NCBI RefSeq assembly: GCF_020564565.1
Contig: NZ_JAJCTD010000001.1
Span: 1,116,001 to 1,180,000 of the forward strand
Length of the DNA stretch: 64,000 nt
Source: Rhodobacter sp. Har01
GTDB lineage: Bacteria > Pseudomonadota > Alphaproteobacteria > Rhodobacterales > Rhodobacteraceae
Direction of reading: 5' to 3'
Part shown: positions 1 through 9,218 of the stretch, one piece after another
Numbering within the stretch: position 1 is the first letter of the stretch
Layout: each line of letters starts with the position of its first letter
Position numbers and translations under genes: made by a program
Notes under the pieces: generated by a model
What the model was told of the DNA's origin: nothing
Seen by the model: only the letters and a program-made list of their open reading frames with translations
Databases searched by the model: none

Positions 1-966
1 GACCTGGACCGGGTCGAGGGCGGCGAAGCTGTCGGCGGCGGCGGAGAACAGGGTGAAGGCTTGGTCGGCCTGGCCTTCCAGCAGGGCGATCTGCGCCTGA
101 CGTTCCATCAGGGCGGCGTTGATTTCCAGCGGCTTGCGCAGGGTTTCGGCCTGCACCTCGCGCGCGGCTTCCAGCTTCTCCTTGGCATCAGCAAAGCGCA
201 GGGCGGCGATGTCGGCCTCGACGGCAGCAAGGATGTTGTCCAGTCGGTCGGAAAGGCCGCGCATGGCGGCGGAGTCCGCGGAAAGCACGCGGAGGTCTTC
301 GGCCTTTTGTTCCAAGAGGCCGACAAGTTGGCGCGGATCGGCACCGGGTGCGGGCGCAAGGCCGAAGCGGAGCGCCAGCACCTCGAGTTGCGAGCGGTGG
401 AGGTGGCGCAGGTCATCGAGCGAGCGTGCCAGCGTGCCGTAGGTCTGCGATAGGCCGACAAGCGCATCGGCCAGTTCGGCAAGGCGCGACAGAGTTTCGC
501 GGGCGATCAGCGGGGCAAGGGTCTGCACGAAGGTCCGGTCGGCCAGCAGGCGCGAGAGGCTGGGGCGGACCCAGTTGCAGAACGCCGCGACCATTTCGGA
601 TTGACGGTGTTCGGAATCGGTCAGCTTGTCGAGCATGAGGCCGAGGACGGCATCGGTATCAAGGTTCCGGCCGAGAATGTCGGCCGGGGCGGGAAGGGCT
701 GCTTCGAGCATCTGCGGCAGAAGCGCCGGGCCGCGTGCCGGCATGTGGAACTGCGGGATTTCCAGCGCGGCGTCAAGCTCGGCGGTGATGGCCTTGACCA
801 GCGCCTTTGCCTCGGGCGTGGAGGCCTTGAAGATGTCCTTAAGGGAAAGAATGCCGGTCGCGGCGGCGCCGGTGACGGCAAGACCGGACGGATCGGCGAC
901 GCAGGCCGCGACGGAAACGAGGAGATTGGCGGCGTGGGCCGCGCGCGACGAAACCTCAGCCCACAT
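1..966 (-). CDS. Helical TPR-like protein, N-terminal part (gene continues beyond the left edge)
   Basis: The leftward frame is open from ATG 966 to the first base, giving 322 residues without a stop. The protein begins MWAEVSSRAAHAANLL and is almost wholly alpha-helical by composition. The first 80 residues look like a small Ala-rich helical domain. Residues about 210-270 are rich in Leu, Glu and Arg and could form a coiled coil. Near residues 275-320 a segment (INAALMERQAQIALLEGQ) resembles a tetratricopeptide repeat, so further TPRs probably follow outside the window. No signal peptide or catalytic motif is visible. GTG codons lie just upstream in frame, so the start is not certain. I do not recognise the family; a scaffold or sensor role is only a guess. 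Confidence 0.6.
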   Translation of the reverse strand, partial: MWAEVSSRAAHAANLLVSVAACVADPSGLAVTGAAATGILSLKDIFKASTPEAKALVKAITAELDAALEIPQFHMPARGPALLPQMLEAALPAPADILGRNLDTDAVLGLMLDKLTDSEHRQSEMVAAFCNWVRPSLSRLLADRTFVQTLAPLIARETLSRLAELADALVGLSQTYGTLARSLDDLRHLHRSQLEVLALRFGLAPAPGADPRQLVGLLEQKAEDLRVLSADSAAMRGLSDRLDNILAAVEADIAALRFADAKEKLEAAREVQAETLRKPLEINAALMERQAQIALLEGQADQAFTLFSAAADSFAALDPVQV

Positions 967-1350
967 GGCCGCCCCCCTCACCACCGGAGGGTGAATATGT
1001 GGGGAAAGGTGTTGCGGATCAAGGGGAAAGGAGGTGGCGGCGGGGGTGCTGTGCGTGGTGTATCTGGCGATGGCCTTCCGGGCGTGACGGTCGGCGCAAA
1101 TCCGGCCGCGGCCGGCCCGCGGGGTGGGCGCAATCGCGCCCGCCCTGGGGGGGCGGGTCGGGCGCGGTCGGATTTGCCTGGGGCAAATCCGACAAACAGA
1201 GAAACGGGGCTCCTGGGGCCTCGAGGCTCTGGCGGTGGGGTCTGCCCGGAGGTCCGAAGCCTTTGGGCCGCGCCCGACCCGGGGCGGGCGTGGCCCTCTG
1301 TCCGGAGGCAGAGCACCGGCGCGTCGGGCGTGGGGTTGGGAGCGGGCGCC
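967..1350. other. Gene-free stretch with repeated GCAAATCCG motifs and a perfect hairpin
   Basis: No credible gene is seen between the TPR-like gene and preA, both of which read leftward. GCAAATCCG occurs at 1096-1104 and 1183-1191 and as its inverse at 1169-1177. The last two form a perfect 11-bp stem with a 3-nt loop (1168-1192). The rest is very GC-rich with many short palindromes. The stretch follows preA and precedes the TPR-like gene, so it should hold the preA transcript end and a promoter, but no clear -35/-10 pair is evident. Confidence 0.5.
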
Positions 1351-2649
1351 CTATTCGGCCGCCCGTGCCATCGGGTTGTTGGGGTGCGTGGTCCAGTTGG
1401 CGTAGTCGGCGACCTTGCGACCGGTGCGCGGGTCGGTGGCGCCTTTGGCCATGGGGACCATGGTGATGCAGCCCTCGACCGGGCAGACGTTGACGCAGAG
1501 GTTGCAGGCCACGCAGTCCTCATCCTTCACCGTGAACACGCGGTCGGGCGACATGGCGATGGCCTGGTGGCTGGTGTCCTCACAGGCCGCATAGCAGCGG
1601 CCGCACTTGATGCAGGCGGCCTGGTCGATGTGGGCCTTGGTGACGTAGTTCAGGTTGAGGTACTGCCAGTCGGTGACATTGGGCACCGCGCGGCCGATCA
1701 GGTCCGAGAGCGCCATCCCCTTGTCGTCGAGATACTGCGACAGGCCCGAGATCATTTCATGCACGATCTTGAAGCCGTAGGTCATCACCGCGGTGCAGAC
1801 CTGCACGTTGCCCGCGCCCAGGGCCATGAACTCGGCCGCGTCGCGCCAGGTGGTGACGCCGCCGATGCCGCTGATCGGCAGCCCGCGGGTGTCGGCGTTG
1901 CGGGCGATCTCGGCCACCATGTTCAGGGCGATGGGCTTGACCGCGGGGCCGCAATAGCCGCCGTGGGTGCCCTTGCCGTCGATCATCGGCTCGGGCGAGA
2001 AGGCGTCAAGGTCGACGGCGGTGATCGAGTTGATGGTGTTGATCAGCGAAACGGCGTCGGCGCCGCCGCGCCGGGCCGCTTCGGCGGGCTTGCGGATGTC
2101 GGCGATGTTCGGCGTCAGCTTGACGATGCAGGGCATGCGGCTGTGCTTCTTGACCCAAGCCGTGACCATCTCGATGTATTCCGGCACCTGGCCCACGGCC
2201 GAGCCCATGCCGCGTTCGGCCATGCCGTGCGGGCAGCCGAAGTTGAGTTCCACCCCGTCGGCCTCGGTATCCTCGATGCGGCGCAGGATGTCCTTCCACG
2301 ACTCCTCATCGCAAGGGACCATCAGCGAGATCACCAGGGCGCGGTCGCGCCAGGCGCGCTTGACGCGCTTGATCTCGTCGAGGTTCACCTGCAGCGGGCG
2401 GTCGGTGATCAACTCGATGTTGTTCAGGCCCAGAAGCCGGCGGTCGGCGCCCCAGATCGCGCCGTAGCGCGGGCCGCCCACGTTGACGATGGGCGGGCCG
2501 TCCGAGCCGAGCGTCTTCCACACCACGCCGCCCCATCCGGCCTGGAACGCGCGGGTGACGTTGTATTCCTTGTCCGTGGGCGGGGCCGAGGCCAGCCAGA
2601 ACGGGTTCGGCGACTTGATGCCGACAAACGACGAGGTCAGGTCAGCCAT
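1351..2649 (-). CDS. preA: NAD-dependent dihydropyrimidine dehydrogenase, subunit PreA
   Basis: 432 residues. PreA is the FMN/Fe-S subunit that reduces uracil and thymine to dihydropyrimidines, the first step of reductive pyrimidine breakdown, working with PreT in the cytoplasm. The N-terminal two-thirds is a dihydroorotate-dehydrogenase-like TIM barrel (LASAPPTDKEYN near residue 18; NFGCPHGM near 138). The C-terminus is a ferredoxin domain with two [4Fe-4S] sets: CIKCGRCYAAC, and CVACNLCVNVC followed by PVEGC. Length is usual for PreA. It is the last gene of a leftward run preT - DedA - preA. Dihydropyrimidinase and beta-ureidopropionase, which normally complete the pathway, are not in this window. 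Confidence 0.95.
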   Translation of the reverse strand: MADLTSSFVGIKSPNPFWLASAPPTDKEYNVTRAFQAGWGGVVWKTLGSDGPPIVNVGGPRYGAIWGADRRLLGLNNIELITDRPLQVNLDEIKRVKRAWRDRALVISLMVPCDEESWKDILRRIEDTEADGVELNFGCPHGMAERGMGSAVGQVPEYIEMVTAWVKKHSRMPCIVKLTPNIADIRKPAEAARRGGADAVSLINTINSITAVDLDAFSPEPMIDGKGTHGGYCGPAVKPIALNMVAEIARNADTRGLPISGIGGVTTWRDAAEFMALGAGNVQVCTAVMTYGFKIVHEMISGLSQYLDDKGMALSDLIGRAVPNVTDWQYLNLNYVTKAHIDQAACIKCGRCYAACEDTSHQAIAMSPDRVFTVKDEDCVACNLCVNVCPVEGCITMVPMAKGATDPRTGRKVADYANWTTHPNNPMARAAE

Positions 2650-2712
2650 GGCGGGCCTCCTTGCGAGGGGCGGGGAGATCTTTGTGGGGTTGTCCGCGGT
2701 CGCGCGGGGCGG

Positions 2713-3246
2713 TCAGGCGAAAAGCGACCAGAGCCAGCCGATCAGGTCGCCGCCGAACTGGCCGAGCTTGGGAATCAGGAAGGCCCAGGCGGTGGCGCCC
2801 AGGGTATTCCAGAAGGCGAAGCGGGCGAGGGTCATGCCGCTCATCCCGGCCAGCAGGAACACCACCGGGCGGAAGACGGTGACGAAATGGCCGACGAAGA
2901 CGGTCGCGGGGCCATAGCGGTGAAACGCGGCGCGGGCCTTTTCGGCCATCTCGGGGTGGTTCGACAGCGGGCGCATGCGCAGGATCGTGCTGCCATAGCG
3001 CAACCCCAGCCAGAACGAGAAGGTCGAGCCGATCAGCGCCCCTGCGGTGGCGCCGGCCCAAAGCGGCAGGAAGTCGATCGCGCCGGTCGCGGCCAGCGCG
3101 CCGACGGCCACCAGGATCGCGGTCGAGGGGACCAGGATCGACAGGAAGGCCGTGGTCTCGGCCGCCGCAAAGACGACCATGATCCAGGGCGCCCAGAAGT
3201 GGTGGCGTTCGATGAACGCGATGATCGTGTCGATCCAGGCCTGCAT
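2713..3246 (-). CDS. DedA-family (VTT-domain) membrane protein
   Basis: About 177 residues from ATG 3246 (MQAWIDTIIAFIERHHFWAP). An in-frame ATG 45 bases upstream would add a poorly hydrophobic tail and is less likely. Several hydrophobic segments cover most of the protein. The motifs are those of the DedA/SNARE-associated family: a GALIGSTFSFWLG-like stretch and the GHFVTVFRPVVFLLAGMSGM segment with its conserved Phe-x-Pro. Family members are inner-membrane proteins linked to lipid flipping and membrane homeostasis; the substrate here is unknown. It sits between preT (66 bp upstream) and preA (63 bp downstream) on the same strand, so it is probably co-transcribed with both. Confidence 0.85.
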   Translation of the reverse strand: MQAWIDTIIAFIERHHFWAPWIMVVFAAAETTAFLSILVPSTAILVAVGALAATGAIDFLPLWAGATAGALIGSTFSFWLGLRYGSTILRMRPLSNHPEMAEKARAAFHRYGPATVFVGHFVTVFRPVVFLLAGMSGMTLARFAFWNTLGATAWAFLIPKLGQFGGDLIGWLWSLFA

Positions 3247-3312
3247 GCGTGCCCCGTGGTTTCGGCCCGAATGGCCGAGGCAGGGCCGCAAGGCAAGGAA
3301 AAACCGCGGGCA

Positions 3313-4620
3313 TCAGAGGGCCGTCAGGGCGACGTGGATCGCCTCGGCGGCGTCGCGGCCCTGCGCCACGGCGGTCACCGTCAGGTCCTCGCCGCCCGCG
3401 GCGCAGTCACCGCCGGCCCAGACCTTCGCGGGCGTGGCGGTGATCTTGCCGGCCTCGACCGTCACCCCGGCAGGCACGTCCGCCAGGGTCTGGCCGATGG
3501 CCTTGAACACCTGGTCGGCCTTCAGCGCGAAACCCTGGTCCAGCAGTTTCAGGCCCTGCGGACCGGCTTCGGTATAGGCGAAGTCCACAGCTTCGGCCGT
3601 CACCCGCAGCGGGGCCGCGTTGTGCAGGATGCGCACGCCAGCCTGCACGGCGTGGTCCTGTTCGTGGCGCGAGGCGGCCATCTGGTCCTGGCCGCGGCGG
3701 TAGACGATGGTGACGGTTTCCGCCCCCAGCAGTTTCGACTGCACGGCGGCATCGACGGCGGTCATGCCGCCGCCGATCACCACCACGTCGCGGCCGACCG
3801 GGAGCTTGGAGAGGTCCGCCGCCTGCCGCAGTTCGGCGATGAAATCGACGGCATTCGCGACACCGGGGCGGTCTTCGCCTTCGGCCCGCAGGGCGTTCAC
3901 CCCTTGCAGGCCCAGACCCAGGAAAACCGCGTCGAAATCGCGGATCAGGTCGGAAAGCTGGACATCGCGGCCCAGCTTCACCCCGCAGGTCACGGTGATG
4001 CCGCCGATCTGCAAGAGCCAGTCCACTTCGCGCGCGGCAAAGCCGCCGGTCGCCTTGTAGCTGGCGATGCCGTATTCGTTCAGCCCGCCAGGCTTGGAGC
4101 GTTTGTCGAACACGGTCACCGCATGGCCCTTCATGGCCAGCCGGTGGGCGCAGGCCAGGCCCGCCGGGCCCGCGCCCACAACGGCGACCTTGTTCCCGGT
4201 GGCGGGGGACCGCGAGAAGGGATGCCGGTTCTTCGCCATCGCCACATCGGTGGCAAAGCGTTGCAGCCGGCCGATCTCGACCGGCTTGCCCTCGGCCACT
4301 TCGCGCACGCAGACCTCTTCGCACAGCGTCTCGGTCGGGCAGACGCGGGCGCAGATGCCGCCCAGGATGTTCTGCGACCAGATCGTGAGCGCGGCCGCTT
4401 CGGGCGTGCCGGTCGAGATCTGGCGGATGAAAAGGGGGATGTCGATGCCGGTCGGGCAGGCCGTCATGCAGGGTGCATCATGGCAGAAGTAGCAGCGGTC
4501 GGCCGCCACCCGCGCCTCATGTGCGTCGAGCGCGGGCTCCGAGTCAGAGAAGTTCGCGGCGTAGGCGGCGGCTGGCAGGCGCGCGGGCACGATCCCAGGC
4601 GTCAGCGGGCTGTTCGGCAT
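3313..4620 (-). CDS. preT: Dihydropyrimidine dehydrogenase subunit PreT (NAD(P)-binding, Fe-S, FAD flavoprotein)
   Basis: 435 residues, similar to the glutamate synthase small-subunit family. PreT takes electrons from NADH through FAD and Fe-S clusters and passes them to PreA. The N-terminus has the cysteine pattern CYFCHDAPCMTACPTGIDI and later CARVCPTETLCEEVC, which bind two Fe-S clusters. A first Rossmann motif VVGAGPAGLACA (near residue 147) binds FAD, and a second VVIGGGMTAVDAA (near 285) binds the nicotinamide cofactor. The end (VWAGGDCAAGGEDL) is the usual C-terminal FAD contact. It is the first gene of the preT-DedA-preA run and is preceded by an AT-rich palindrome that may be its operator. 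Confidence 0.93.
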   Translation of the reverse strand: MPNSPLTPGIVPARLPAAAYAANFSDSEPALDAHEARVAADRCYFCHDAPCMTACPTGIDIPLFIRQISTGTPEAAALTIWSQNILGGICARVCPTETLCEEVCVREVAEGKPVEIGRLQRFATDVAMAKNRHPFSRSPATGNKVAVVGAGPAGLACAHRLAMKGHAVTVFDKRSKPGGLNEYGIASYKATGGFAAREVDWLLQIGGITVTCGVKLGRDVQLSDLIRDFDAVFLGLGLQGVNALRAEGEDRPGVANAVDFIAELRQAADLSKLPVGRDVVVIGGGMTAVDAAVQSKLLGAETVTIVYRRGQDQMAASRHEQDHAVQAGVRILHNAAPLRVTAEAVDFAYTEAGPQGLKLLDQGFALKADQVFKAIGQTLADVPAGVTVEAGKITATPAKVWAGGDCAAGGEDLTVTAVAQGRDAAEAIHVALTAL

Positions 4621-4674
4621 CGGGGTCGGGCCTCCCTGGCTTCGTGTCTTGGGCCGAGCGTGGCACAGGTCGGG

Positions 4675-4694
4675 AATTTATCAAACGGTAAATT
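4675..4694 (-). promoter_or_regulatory. AT-rich palindrome upstream of preT (candidate operator/promoter)
   Basis: AATTTA and TAAATT form a perfect 6-bp inverted repeat around an 8-bp spacer, 55 bp upstream of the preT start, in otherwise very GC-rich DNA. Read leftward, TTGCCC at about 4711-4706 and TTTGAT at about 4687-4682 could be a weak -35/-10 pair with an 18-bp gap, which would place the palindrome over the -10. The regulator is unknown; no regulator gene lies next to it. Confidence 0.35.
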
Positions 4695-4728
4695 TTCTGC
4701 GCCGGGCAAATTTCTCTCCCCTGCCCCA

Positions 4729-4792
4729 CAATCCGTCCCGCAATCTGGCCCGCACTTTGGCCCGCACTTTGGCCCACGGGTGCGACGGATTG
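4729..4792. repeat. Inverted repeat enclosing a 12-bp tandem duplication, upstream of accB
   Basis: CAATCCGTC (4729-4737) and GACGGATTG (4784-4792) are exact inverse complements. Between them TGGCCCGCACTT is repeated in tandem (4746-4757 and 4758-4769), followed by a half copy. It lies 130 bp before accB in the divergent preT/accB gap and could be a leader structure or a regulator-binding array. Confidence 0.45.
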
Positions 4793-4922
4793 CCCGCAAA
4801 ACCGGCAGGAATGATCGGCGCTTTTCACCCCGCGTGACCTGCCCTATAAGCGGGCATCCCTGACGGGCGCCTTCGGGCGCACGGCACAGCAGGTTGCGCA
4901 GGAACCGCCAACAGAGGACGGC

Positions 4923-5414
4923 ATGAGCAAACAGACCCCCGACACGGACGTGGCCTTCATCTCGGCCTTGGCAGAGCTTCTGAACAAGAACGAGCTGACC
5001 GAGATCGCGGTGAAACGCGAATACGGCGAGGACGACAGCCTTGAGGTGCGCGTGGTCAAGCAGGCGACGGTGATCCACGCGGCCCCGGCCCCGGTCTATG
5101 CCCAGGCGCCTATGGCCCATGCCCCCGCCGCCGCAGCCCCGGCCGGCCCGGCGGCACCCCCGGAAGACCCCAGCCAGCACCCGGGCGCGGTGACCTCGCC
5201 CATGGTCGGCACGATCTATCTGTCGCCGGAACCTGGCGCGAGTGCCTTCGTCACCCTGGGCACCCAGGTTGCCGAAGGCGAGACGGTGCTGATCATCGAG
5301 GCGATGAAGACGATGAACCACATCCCGGCGCCGCGCGCCGGCACGGTCAAGCGCATCCTGGTCGAGGACGGCCAGCCGGTCGAATACGGCGCCCCCCTGA
5401 TGATCATCGAATAA
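4923..5414 (+). CDS. accB: Acetyl-CoA carboxylase biotin carboxyl carrier protein (BCCP)
   Basis: 163 residues. BCCP carries the biotin that shuttles CO2 between biotin carboxylase and the carboxyltransferase in the first step of fatty acid synthesis. The start ATG follows a GAGGA ribosome site. The first 50 residues form the N-terminal domain; residues about 50-85 are a flexible Ala/Pro linker; the C-terminal biotinyl domain contains EAMKTMN, whose Lys is biotinylated, about 35 residues from the end, as in the family. The gene lies 11 bp before accC, the standard accBC operon. Confidence 0.97.
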   Translation: MSKQTPDTDVAFISALAELLNKNELTEIAVKREYGEDDSLEVRVVKQATVIHAAPAPVYAQAPMAHAPAAAAPAGPAAPPEDPSQHPGAVTSPMVGTIYLSPEPGASAFVTLGTQVAEGETVLIIEAMKTMNHIPAPRAGTVKRILVEDGQPVEYGAPLMIIE

Positions 5415-5425
5415 GGGCGCGCGGG

Positions 5426-6772
5426 ATGTTCGAGAAAATCCTGATCGCCAACCGCGGAGAGATCGCGCTGCGCGTGATCCGGGCTTGCCGGGAAATGGGG
5501 ATCAAGTCGGTCGCGGTGCATTCCACGGCGGATGCCGATGCGATGCATGTGCGGATGGCCGACGAAAGCGTCTGCATCGGCCCGGCCCCCAGTTCGGAAA
5601 GCTACCTCAGCAAGGCCGCGGTCATTTCGGCCTGCGAGATCACCGGCGCCCAGGCGGTTCACCCGGGCTATGGCTTCCTGAGCGAGAACGCCGCCTTCGC
5701 GCAGGCGCTGGAAGACCACGGCATCACCTTCATCGGGCCAAGTGCGGAGCATATCCGCATCATGGGCGACAAGATCACCGCCAAGGAAACCGCCAAGGCC
5801 TTGGGGATTCCGGTGGTGCCGGGCAGCGACGGCGGCGTGCCGGATTTCGAGACCGCCATCGGCGTGGCCGAAGGCATCGGGTTTCCGGTCATCGTCAAGG
5901 CCACCGCCGGCGGCGGTGGCCGCGGCATGAAGGTGGCGAAGTCGGCGGAAGAACTGGAGATCGCCTTCCGCACCGCCCGGGCCGAGGCCAAGGCCGCCTT
6001 CGGCAACGACGAGGTCTATATCGAGAAATACCTGCAGAAGCCGCGCCACATCGAGATTCAGGTCTTCGGTGACGGCAAGGGCAATGCGCTGCACCTGGGC
6101 GAGCGGGATTGTTCCTTGCAGCGCCGGCACCAGAAGGTGTTCGAAGAGGCTCCGGGTCCGGTGATCACGCCCAAGATGCGGGCCGAGATCGGCGCGGTCT
6201 GCGCCAATGCCGTGGCCAAGATCGCCTATATCGGCGCGGGGACCGTCGAGTTCCTGTATGAGGACGGGCAGTTCTATTTCATCGAGATGAACACCCGGCT
6301 GCAGGTCGAACACCCGGTGACCGAATACATCTTCGGCGTCGATCTGGTGCGCGAACAGATCCGGGTGGCGGCCGGCCTGCCGATGTCGTTCGGGCAGGAC
6401 GAGCTGGAGATCAACGGCCACGCCATCGAGGTGCGGATCAACGCGGAACGGTTGCCGACCTTTGCCCCCTGCCCCGGCAAGGTGCGCACCTTCCACGCGC
6501 CGGGCGGCCTGGGGGTGCGGATGGATTCGGCGCTTTATGGCGGCTACACCATCCCGCCCTATTACGACAGCCTGATCGGCAAGCTGATCGTGCACGGCCG
6601 CGACCGCCCCGAGGCGCTGTCGCGGCTGCGCCGGGCCCTGGGCGAATTGATCGTGGACGGGGTGGAGACCACGGTGCCGCTGTTCGACGCGCTGCTGGCC
6701 GAGCCGGACATCCAGAACGGCGACTACAACATCCACTGGCTGGAGAAGTGGCTGGCCAAGCAGTTCAGCTGA
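5426..6772 (+). CDS. accC: Biotin carboxylase subunit of acetyl-CoA carboxylase
   Basis: 448 residues, the normal length. It carboxylates the biotin on BCCP using ATP and bicarbonate. It begins [21 protein letters not shown], typical for the family. The ATP-grasp glycine loop GGGGRGMKV is near residue 165, [18 protein letters not shown] near 228, and the catalytic segment [14 protein letters not shown] near 290. The C-terminal biotin carboxylase domain follows ([14 protein letters not shown]). It directly follows accB with 11 bp between them and is probably co-translated; no other gene follows on this strand. Confidence 0.98.
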   Translation: MFEKILIANRGEIALRVIRACREMGIKSVAVHSTADADAMHVRMADESVCIGPAPSSESYLSKAAVISACEITGAQAVHPGYGFLSENAAFAQALEDHGITFIGPSAEHIRIMGDKITAKETAKALGIPVVPGSDGGVPDFETAIGVAEGIGFPVIVKATAGGGGRGMKVAKSAEELEIAFRTARAEAKAAFGNDEVYIEKYLQKPRHIEIQVFGDGKGNALHLGERDCSLQRRHQKVFEEAPGPVITPKMRAEIGAVCANAVAKIAYIGAGTVEFLYEDGQFYFIEMNTRLQVEHPVTEYIFGVDLVREQIRVAAGLPMSFGQDELEINGHAIEVRINAERLPTFAPCPGKVRTFHAPGGLGVRMDSALYGGYTIPPYYDSLIGKLIVHGRDRPEALSRLRRALGELIVDGVETTVPLFDALLAEPDIQNGDYNIHWLEKWLAKQFS

Positions 6773-6809
6773 GGCCGCTGCACCCACGGTCGCCGCGGCC
6801 CGGCGGCGG

Positions 6810-7427
6810 TCAGCCGAGGATGGCCTTCACATAGGCCTTGGTCTCGGCATAGGGCGGGATGCCGCCATGCTCTTCCACCGCGCCGGGGCCGGCGTTGTAG
6901 GCCGCAAGGGCCAGCTTCCAGCTGCCGAACTTGTCATACATCATCCGCAGGTAGCGCGCGCCGCCGTCCAGGTTGTCCTCGGGGTCGGCGATGTCGACCC
7001 CCAGCTTGCGCGCGGTGCCCGGCATCAGCTGCGCCAGGCCCGAGGCGCCCTTGTGGCTGACCGCGCCGGGGTTCCAGCCGGATTCCTGCTGGATCAGCCG
7101 CAGGAACAGATCCTCGGGCACGCCATGCTTGCGCGCGACGGCCTTGGCGACCTCAAGATACTTGCCCTTGTAGCTGCCCTTGTAGCGCGGCACCGACTCG
7201 GCCAGGGCATCGTCGGTCTTGCCGGACTTGTACTTGGGCGTCAGCTTGACCGAACCGGAGTATTGCTTGGCCAGCTTGTCGTCGAGCAGCGCCGTCTGCG
7301 ACTTGAAGATCGAGTTGCGCGATTTCGACGAGCCGGACAGCTTCAGACCCTCGGCCCCGGCCGGCAGCGCAAGTGCCAGACAGGCCGCAGCGGAGACGAC
7401 CCACGACTTCCCGGTCCGATGCTGCAA
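6810..7427 (-). CDS. Lytic transglycosylase (SLT/GH23 domain), probably exported
   Basis: 205 residues from a TTG start at 7427, chosen because the next residues ([24 protein letters not shown]) make a good signal peptide; the longer open frame runs into ssb on the other strand and is unlikely. Residues about 20-90 are a basic linker. The catalytic domain starts near residue 95 ([20 protein letters not shown]) and has the GH23 motifs [19 protein letters not shown], with the catalytic Glu in QES, then AQLMPGTA and [13 protein letters not shown]. The enzyme would cleave peptidoglycan in the periplasm. It diverges from ssb across a 234-bp gap and converges with accC. Confidence 0.88.
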   Translation of the reverse strand: MQHRTGKSWVVSAAACLALALPAGAEGLKLSGSSKSRNSIFKSQTALLDDKLAKQYSGSVKLTPKYKSGKTDDALAESVPRYKGSYKGKYLEVAKAVARKHGVPEDLFLRLIQQESGWNPGAVSHKGASGLAQLMPGTARKLGVDIADPEDNLDGGARYLRMMYDKFGSWKLALAAYNAGPGAVEEHGGIPPYAETKAYVKAILG

Positions 7428-7661
7428 GGTCCCACGTCCCCCAAGGCGACTTGTCGCGAAAGGACTATACGAAAAGCCGGGCCGGATTCCAGAGGGGAAT
7501 CGCCGGTGACGGCCAAAGGTCGGGGTGTCCGACCGGCAGGAAGCTGCCGAGCCGCCGAGGCCCGGCGCTTGGTTGCGGCGCGCAGCGGGGCCGTGTAGAG
7601 GATTGGTTAACCTTGCCGGGAGAATGTGACCCGGCAAACGGCGTCCATCAGGGAGAGCGTC

Positions 7662-8207
7662 ATGGCCGGTTCGGTCAACAAGGTCATCCTCATCGGCAAC
7701 CTCGGGCGCGACCCCGAGGTGCGGTCGTTCCAGAATGGCGGCAAGGTGGTGAACCTGCGCATCGCCACCAGCGAAACCTGGCGCGACCGCGCCACCGGCG
7801 AGCGCAAGGAGCGGACCGAGTGGCATACGGTGGCGATCTACAACGAAAATCTGGCCAAGATCGCCGAGCAATACCTGAAGAAGGGCAGCACGGTCTATAT
7901 CGAGGGCGCGCTGGAGACCCGCAAGTGGCAGGACCAGTCGGGCGCCGACCGCTACTCGACCGAGGTGGTGCTGCGGCAATTCCGCGGTGAGCTGACTCTG
8001 CTGGGCGGCCGCGGCGAAGGCGGCGGGGGTGGCGGCGGCGGGGGCGGCGATGACCGCGGCTATGACGACTACGGCGGCGGCGCCTCGGGCGGCGGATATG
8101 GCGGCGGGGCCTCGGGCGGCGGCGCGGCGCGGGGCGGCGGCGCTTCGGGCAGCGGCGGCGGGGGCGGCGGCGGCCGGTCCGACATGGATGACGAGATTCC
8201 GTTCTGA
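7662..8207 (+). CDS. ssb: Single-stranded DNA-binding protein
   Basis: 181 residues from ATG 7662 ([20 protein letters not shown]), which follows a GGGAGAG ribosome site. An earlier in-frame ATG 36 bases upstream is less likely because the OB-fold normally starts at this Met. The OB-fold covers residues 1-115. A glycine-rich tail (about 120-170), largely runs of Gly with Ser, Ala, Asp and Tyr, follows, then the acidic tip DMDDEIPF, which is the docking site for SSB partner proteins. It acts in replication, recombination and repair. It stands alone, divergent from the lytic transglycosylase. Confidence 0.97.
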   Translation: MAGSVNKVILIGNLGRDPEVRSFQNGGKVVNLRIATSETWRDRATGERKERTEWHTVAIYNENLAKIAEQYLKKGSTVYIEGALETRKWQDQSGADRYSTEVVLRQFRGELTLLGGRGEGGGGGGGGGGDDRGYDDYGGGASGGGYGGGASGGGAARGGGASGSGGGGGGGRSDMDDEIPF

Positions 8208-8254
8208 CCGGAGCCTGAGGCATCAGGAACAGGCCGCGGCAAGGGACGGACGTG

Positions 8255-9202
8255 ATGGCAGGCGCAGGCCGCAGCCGGGCGGTGGACGGGCTGAAGCTGG
8301 TCCTTGCGCTGATGGTGGTGGGCATCCACGCCAACCCCTTTGCCGGGTTCGGCCACACCGCCATCCTGCTGACCGGCGAGGGCCTGTACCGGCTGGCGGT
8401 GCCGGTCTTTCTGGTCTTCAACGGCTGGTACCTGCAGCCCGCGATCGCGGCCGGCAAGGGCTGGGCCACGGTGCGGCGGGCGGCGGGGCTTTATGCCCTG
8501 TGGATGATCCTGTACCTGCCGCTCTGGATCGGCTTTGCGCGCAATTTCCAGCCCTGGCAGGCGCTGCGCTTTGCCGTCTTCGGCTATTGGCATCTGTGGT
8601 ATCTGGCCGGGCTGGCGATGGCGGCGGCGGCGCTGGTCGGGCTGGCGCGCTGGCCGACGCGGCCCTTGCTGGCACTGGCGCTGGCGCTGGCGGCAGCCGG
8701 GGCGGCGGTCAGCTGGGCGATGGGCGAAGGCGTGCTGACCCCCGGCCCGGTGTTCCATGACCCGCTGTCGGCCTTTCGCAACCCGTTGTTCCTGTGCCTG
8801 CCCTATGCGGCCTTCGGCCTGTTGATGCGGCGCGAAGACCTGCCGGGGCGGATCGGCCGGGGCGCGGCCCTGGCGCTGGCCGCGGTGGGGGTCGGGCTGG
8901 TGCTGGCGGAATCGCTGCTGCGCGCGGCGCTGCCCGTCGGCGTGTCGCATGACGCGATGGCCAGCCTGGTGCTGGCCGCGCCGGCGCTGGCGCTGGTGGC
9001 GTTGCAGACCCCCGGCGTGACCGCCAGCCGCGCCCTGGGCGACCACGCCAGCGGGATCTACTTCCTGCATGTGGCCTTTGTGGCGCTGCTGATCCGGCAT
9101 ACCGATCTGGCGCGGCCCATGGTCTATGTCCTGGCCGTGACCGGGTCGCTGGCGCTGACCGAGGCACTGCGGCGGGCCGGTCTGGCGCGGCGGTTGTTCT
9201 GA
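8255..9202 (+). CDS. Acyltransferase 3-family integral membrane protein
   Basis: About 315 residues with some ten hydrophobic segments. The opening RAVDGLKLVLALMVVGIHANPF matches the acyltransferase-3 family, in which an Arg and a His in the first helices serve catalysis; here the His is in GIHA. PVFLVFNGWYL and SGIYFLHVAF near the end also fit. Such enzymes O-acylate sugars, glucans or other envelope molecules using cytoplasmic acyl donors. The acceptor cannot be told from the sequence. The start may be ATG 8255 or the GTG immediately before it. It follows ssb by 47 bp; no functional link is evident. Confidence 0.8.
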   Translation: MAGAGRSRAVDGLKLVLALMVVGIHANPFAGFGHTAILLTGEGLYRLAVPVFLVFNGWYLQPAIAAGKGWATVRRAAGLYALWMILYLPLWIGFARNFQPWQALRFAVFGYWHLWYLAGLAMAAAALVGLARWPTRPLLALALALAAAGAAVSWAMGEGVLTPGPVFHDPLSAFRNPLFLCLPYAAFGLLMRREDLPGRIGRGAALALAAVGVGLVLAESLLRAALPVGVSHDAMASLVLAAPALALVALQTPGVTASRALGDHASGIYFLHVAFVALLIRHTDLARPMVYVLAVTGSLALTEALRRAGLARRLF

Positions 9203-9218
9203 CGTTGTCGGCGCACTG

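Noticed and set aside
601..4863. A 1,420-codon rightward open frame
   Set aside because: It runs antisense to preA, DedA and preT, which have clear motifs. Its product is Gly/Arg/His-rich with no domain; it is a high-GC shadow.
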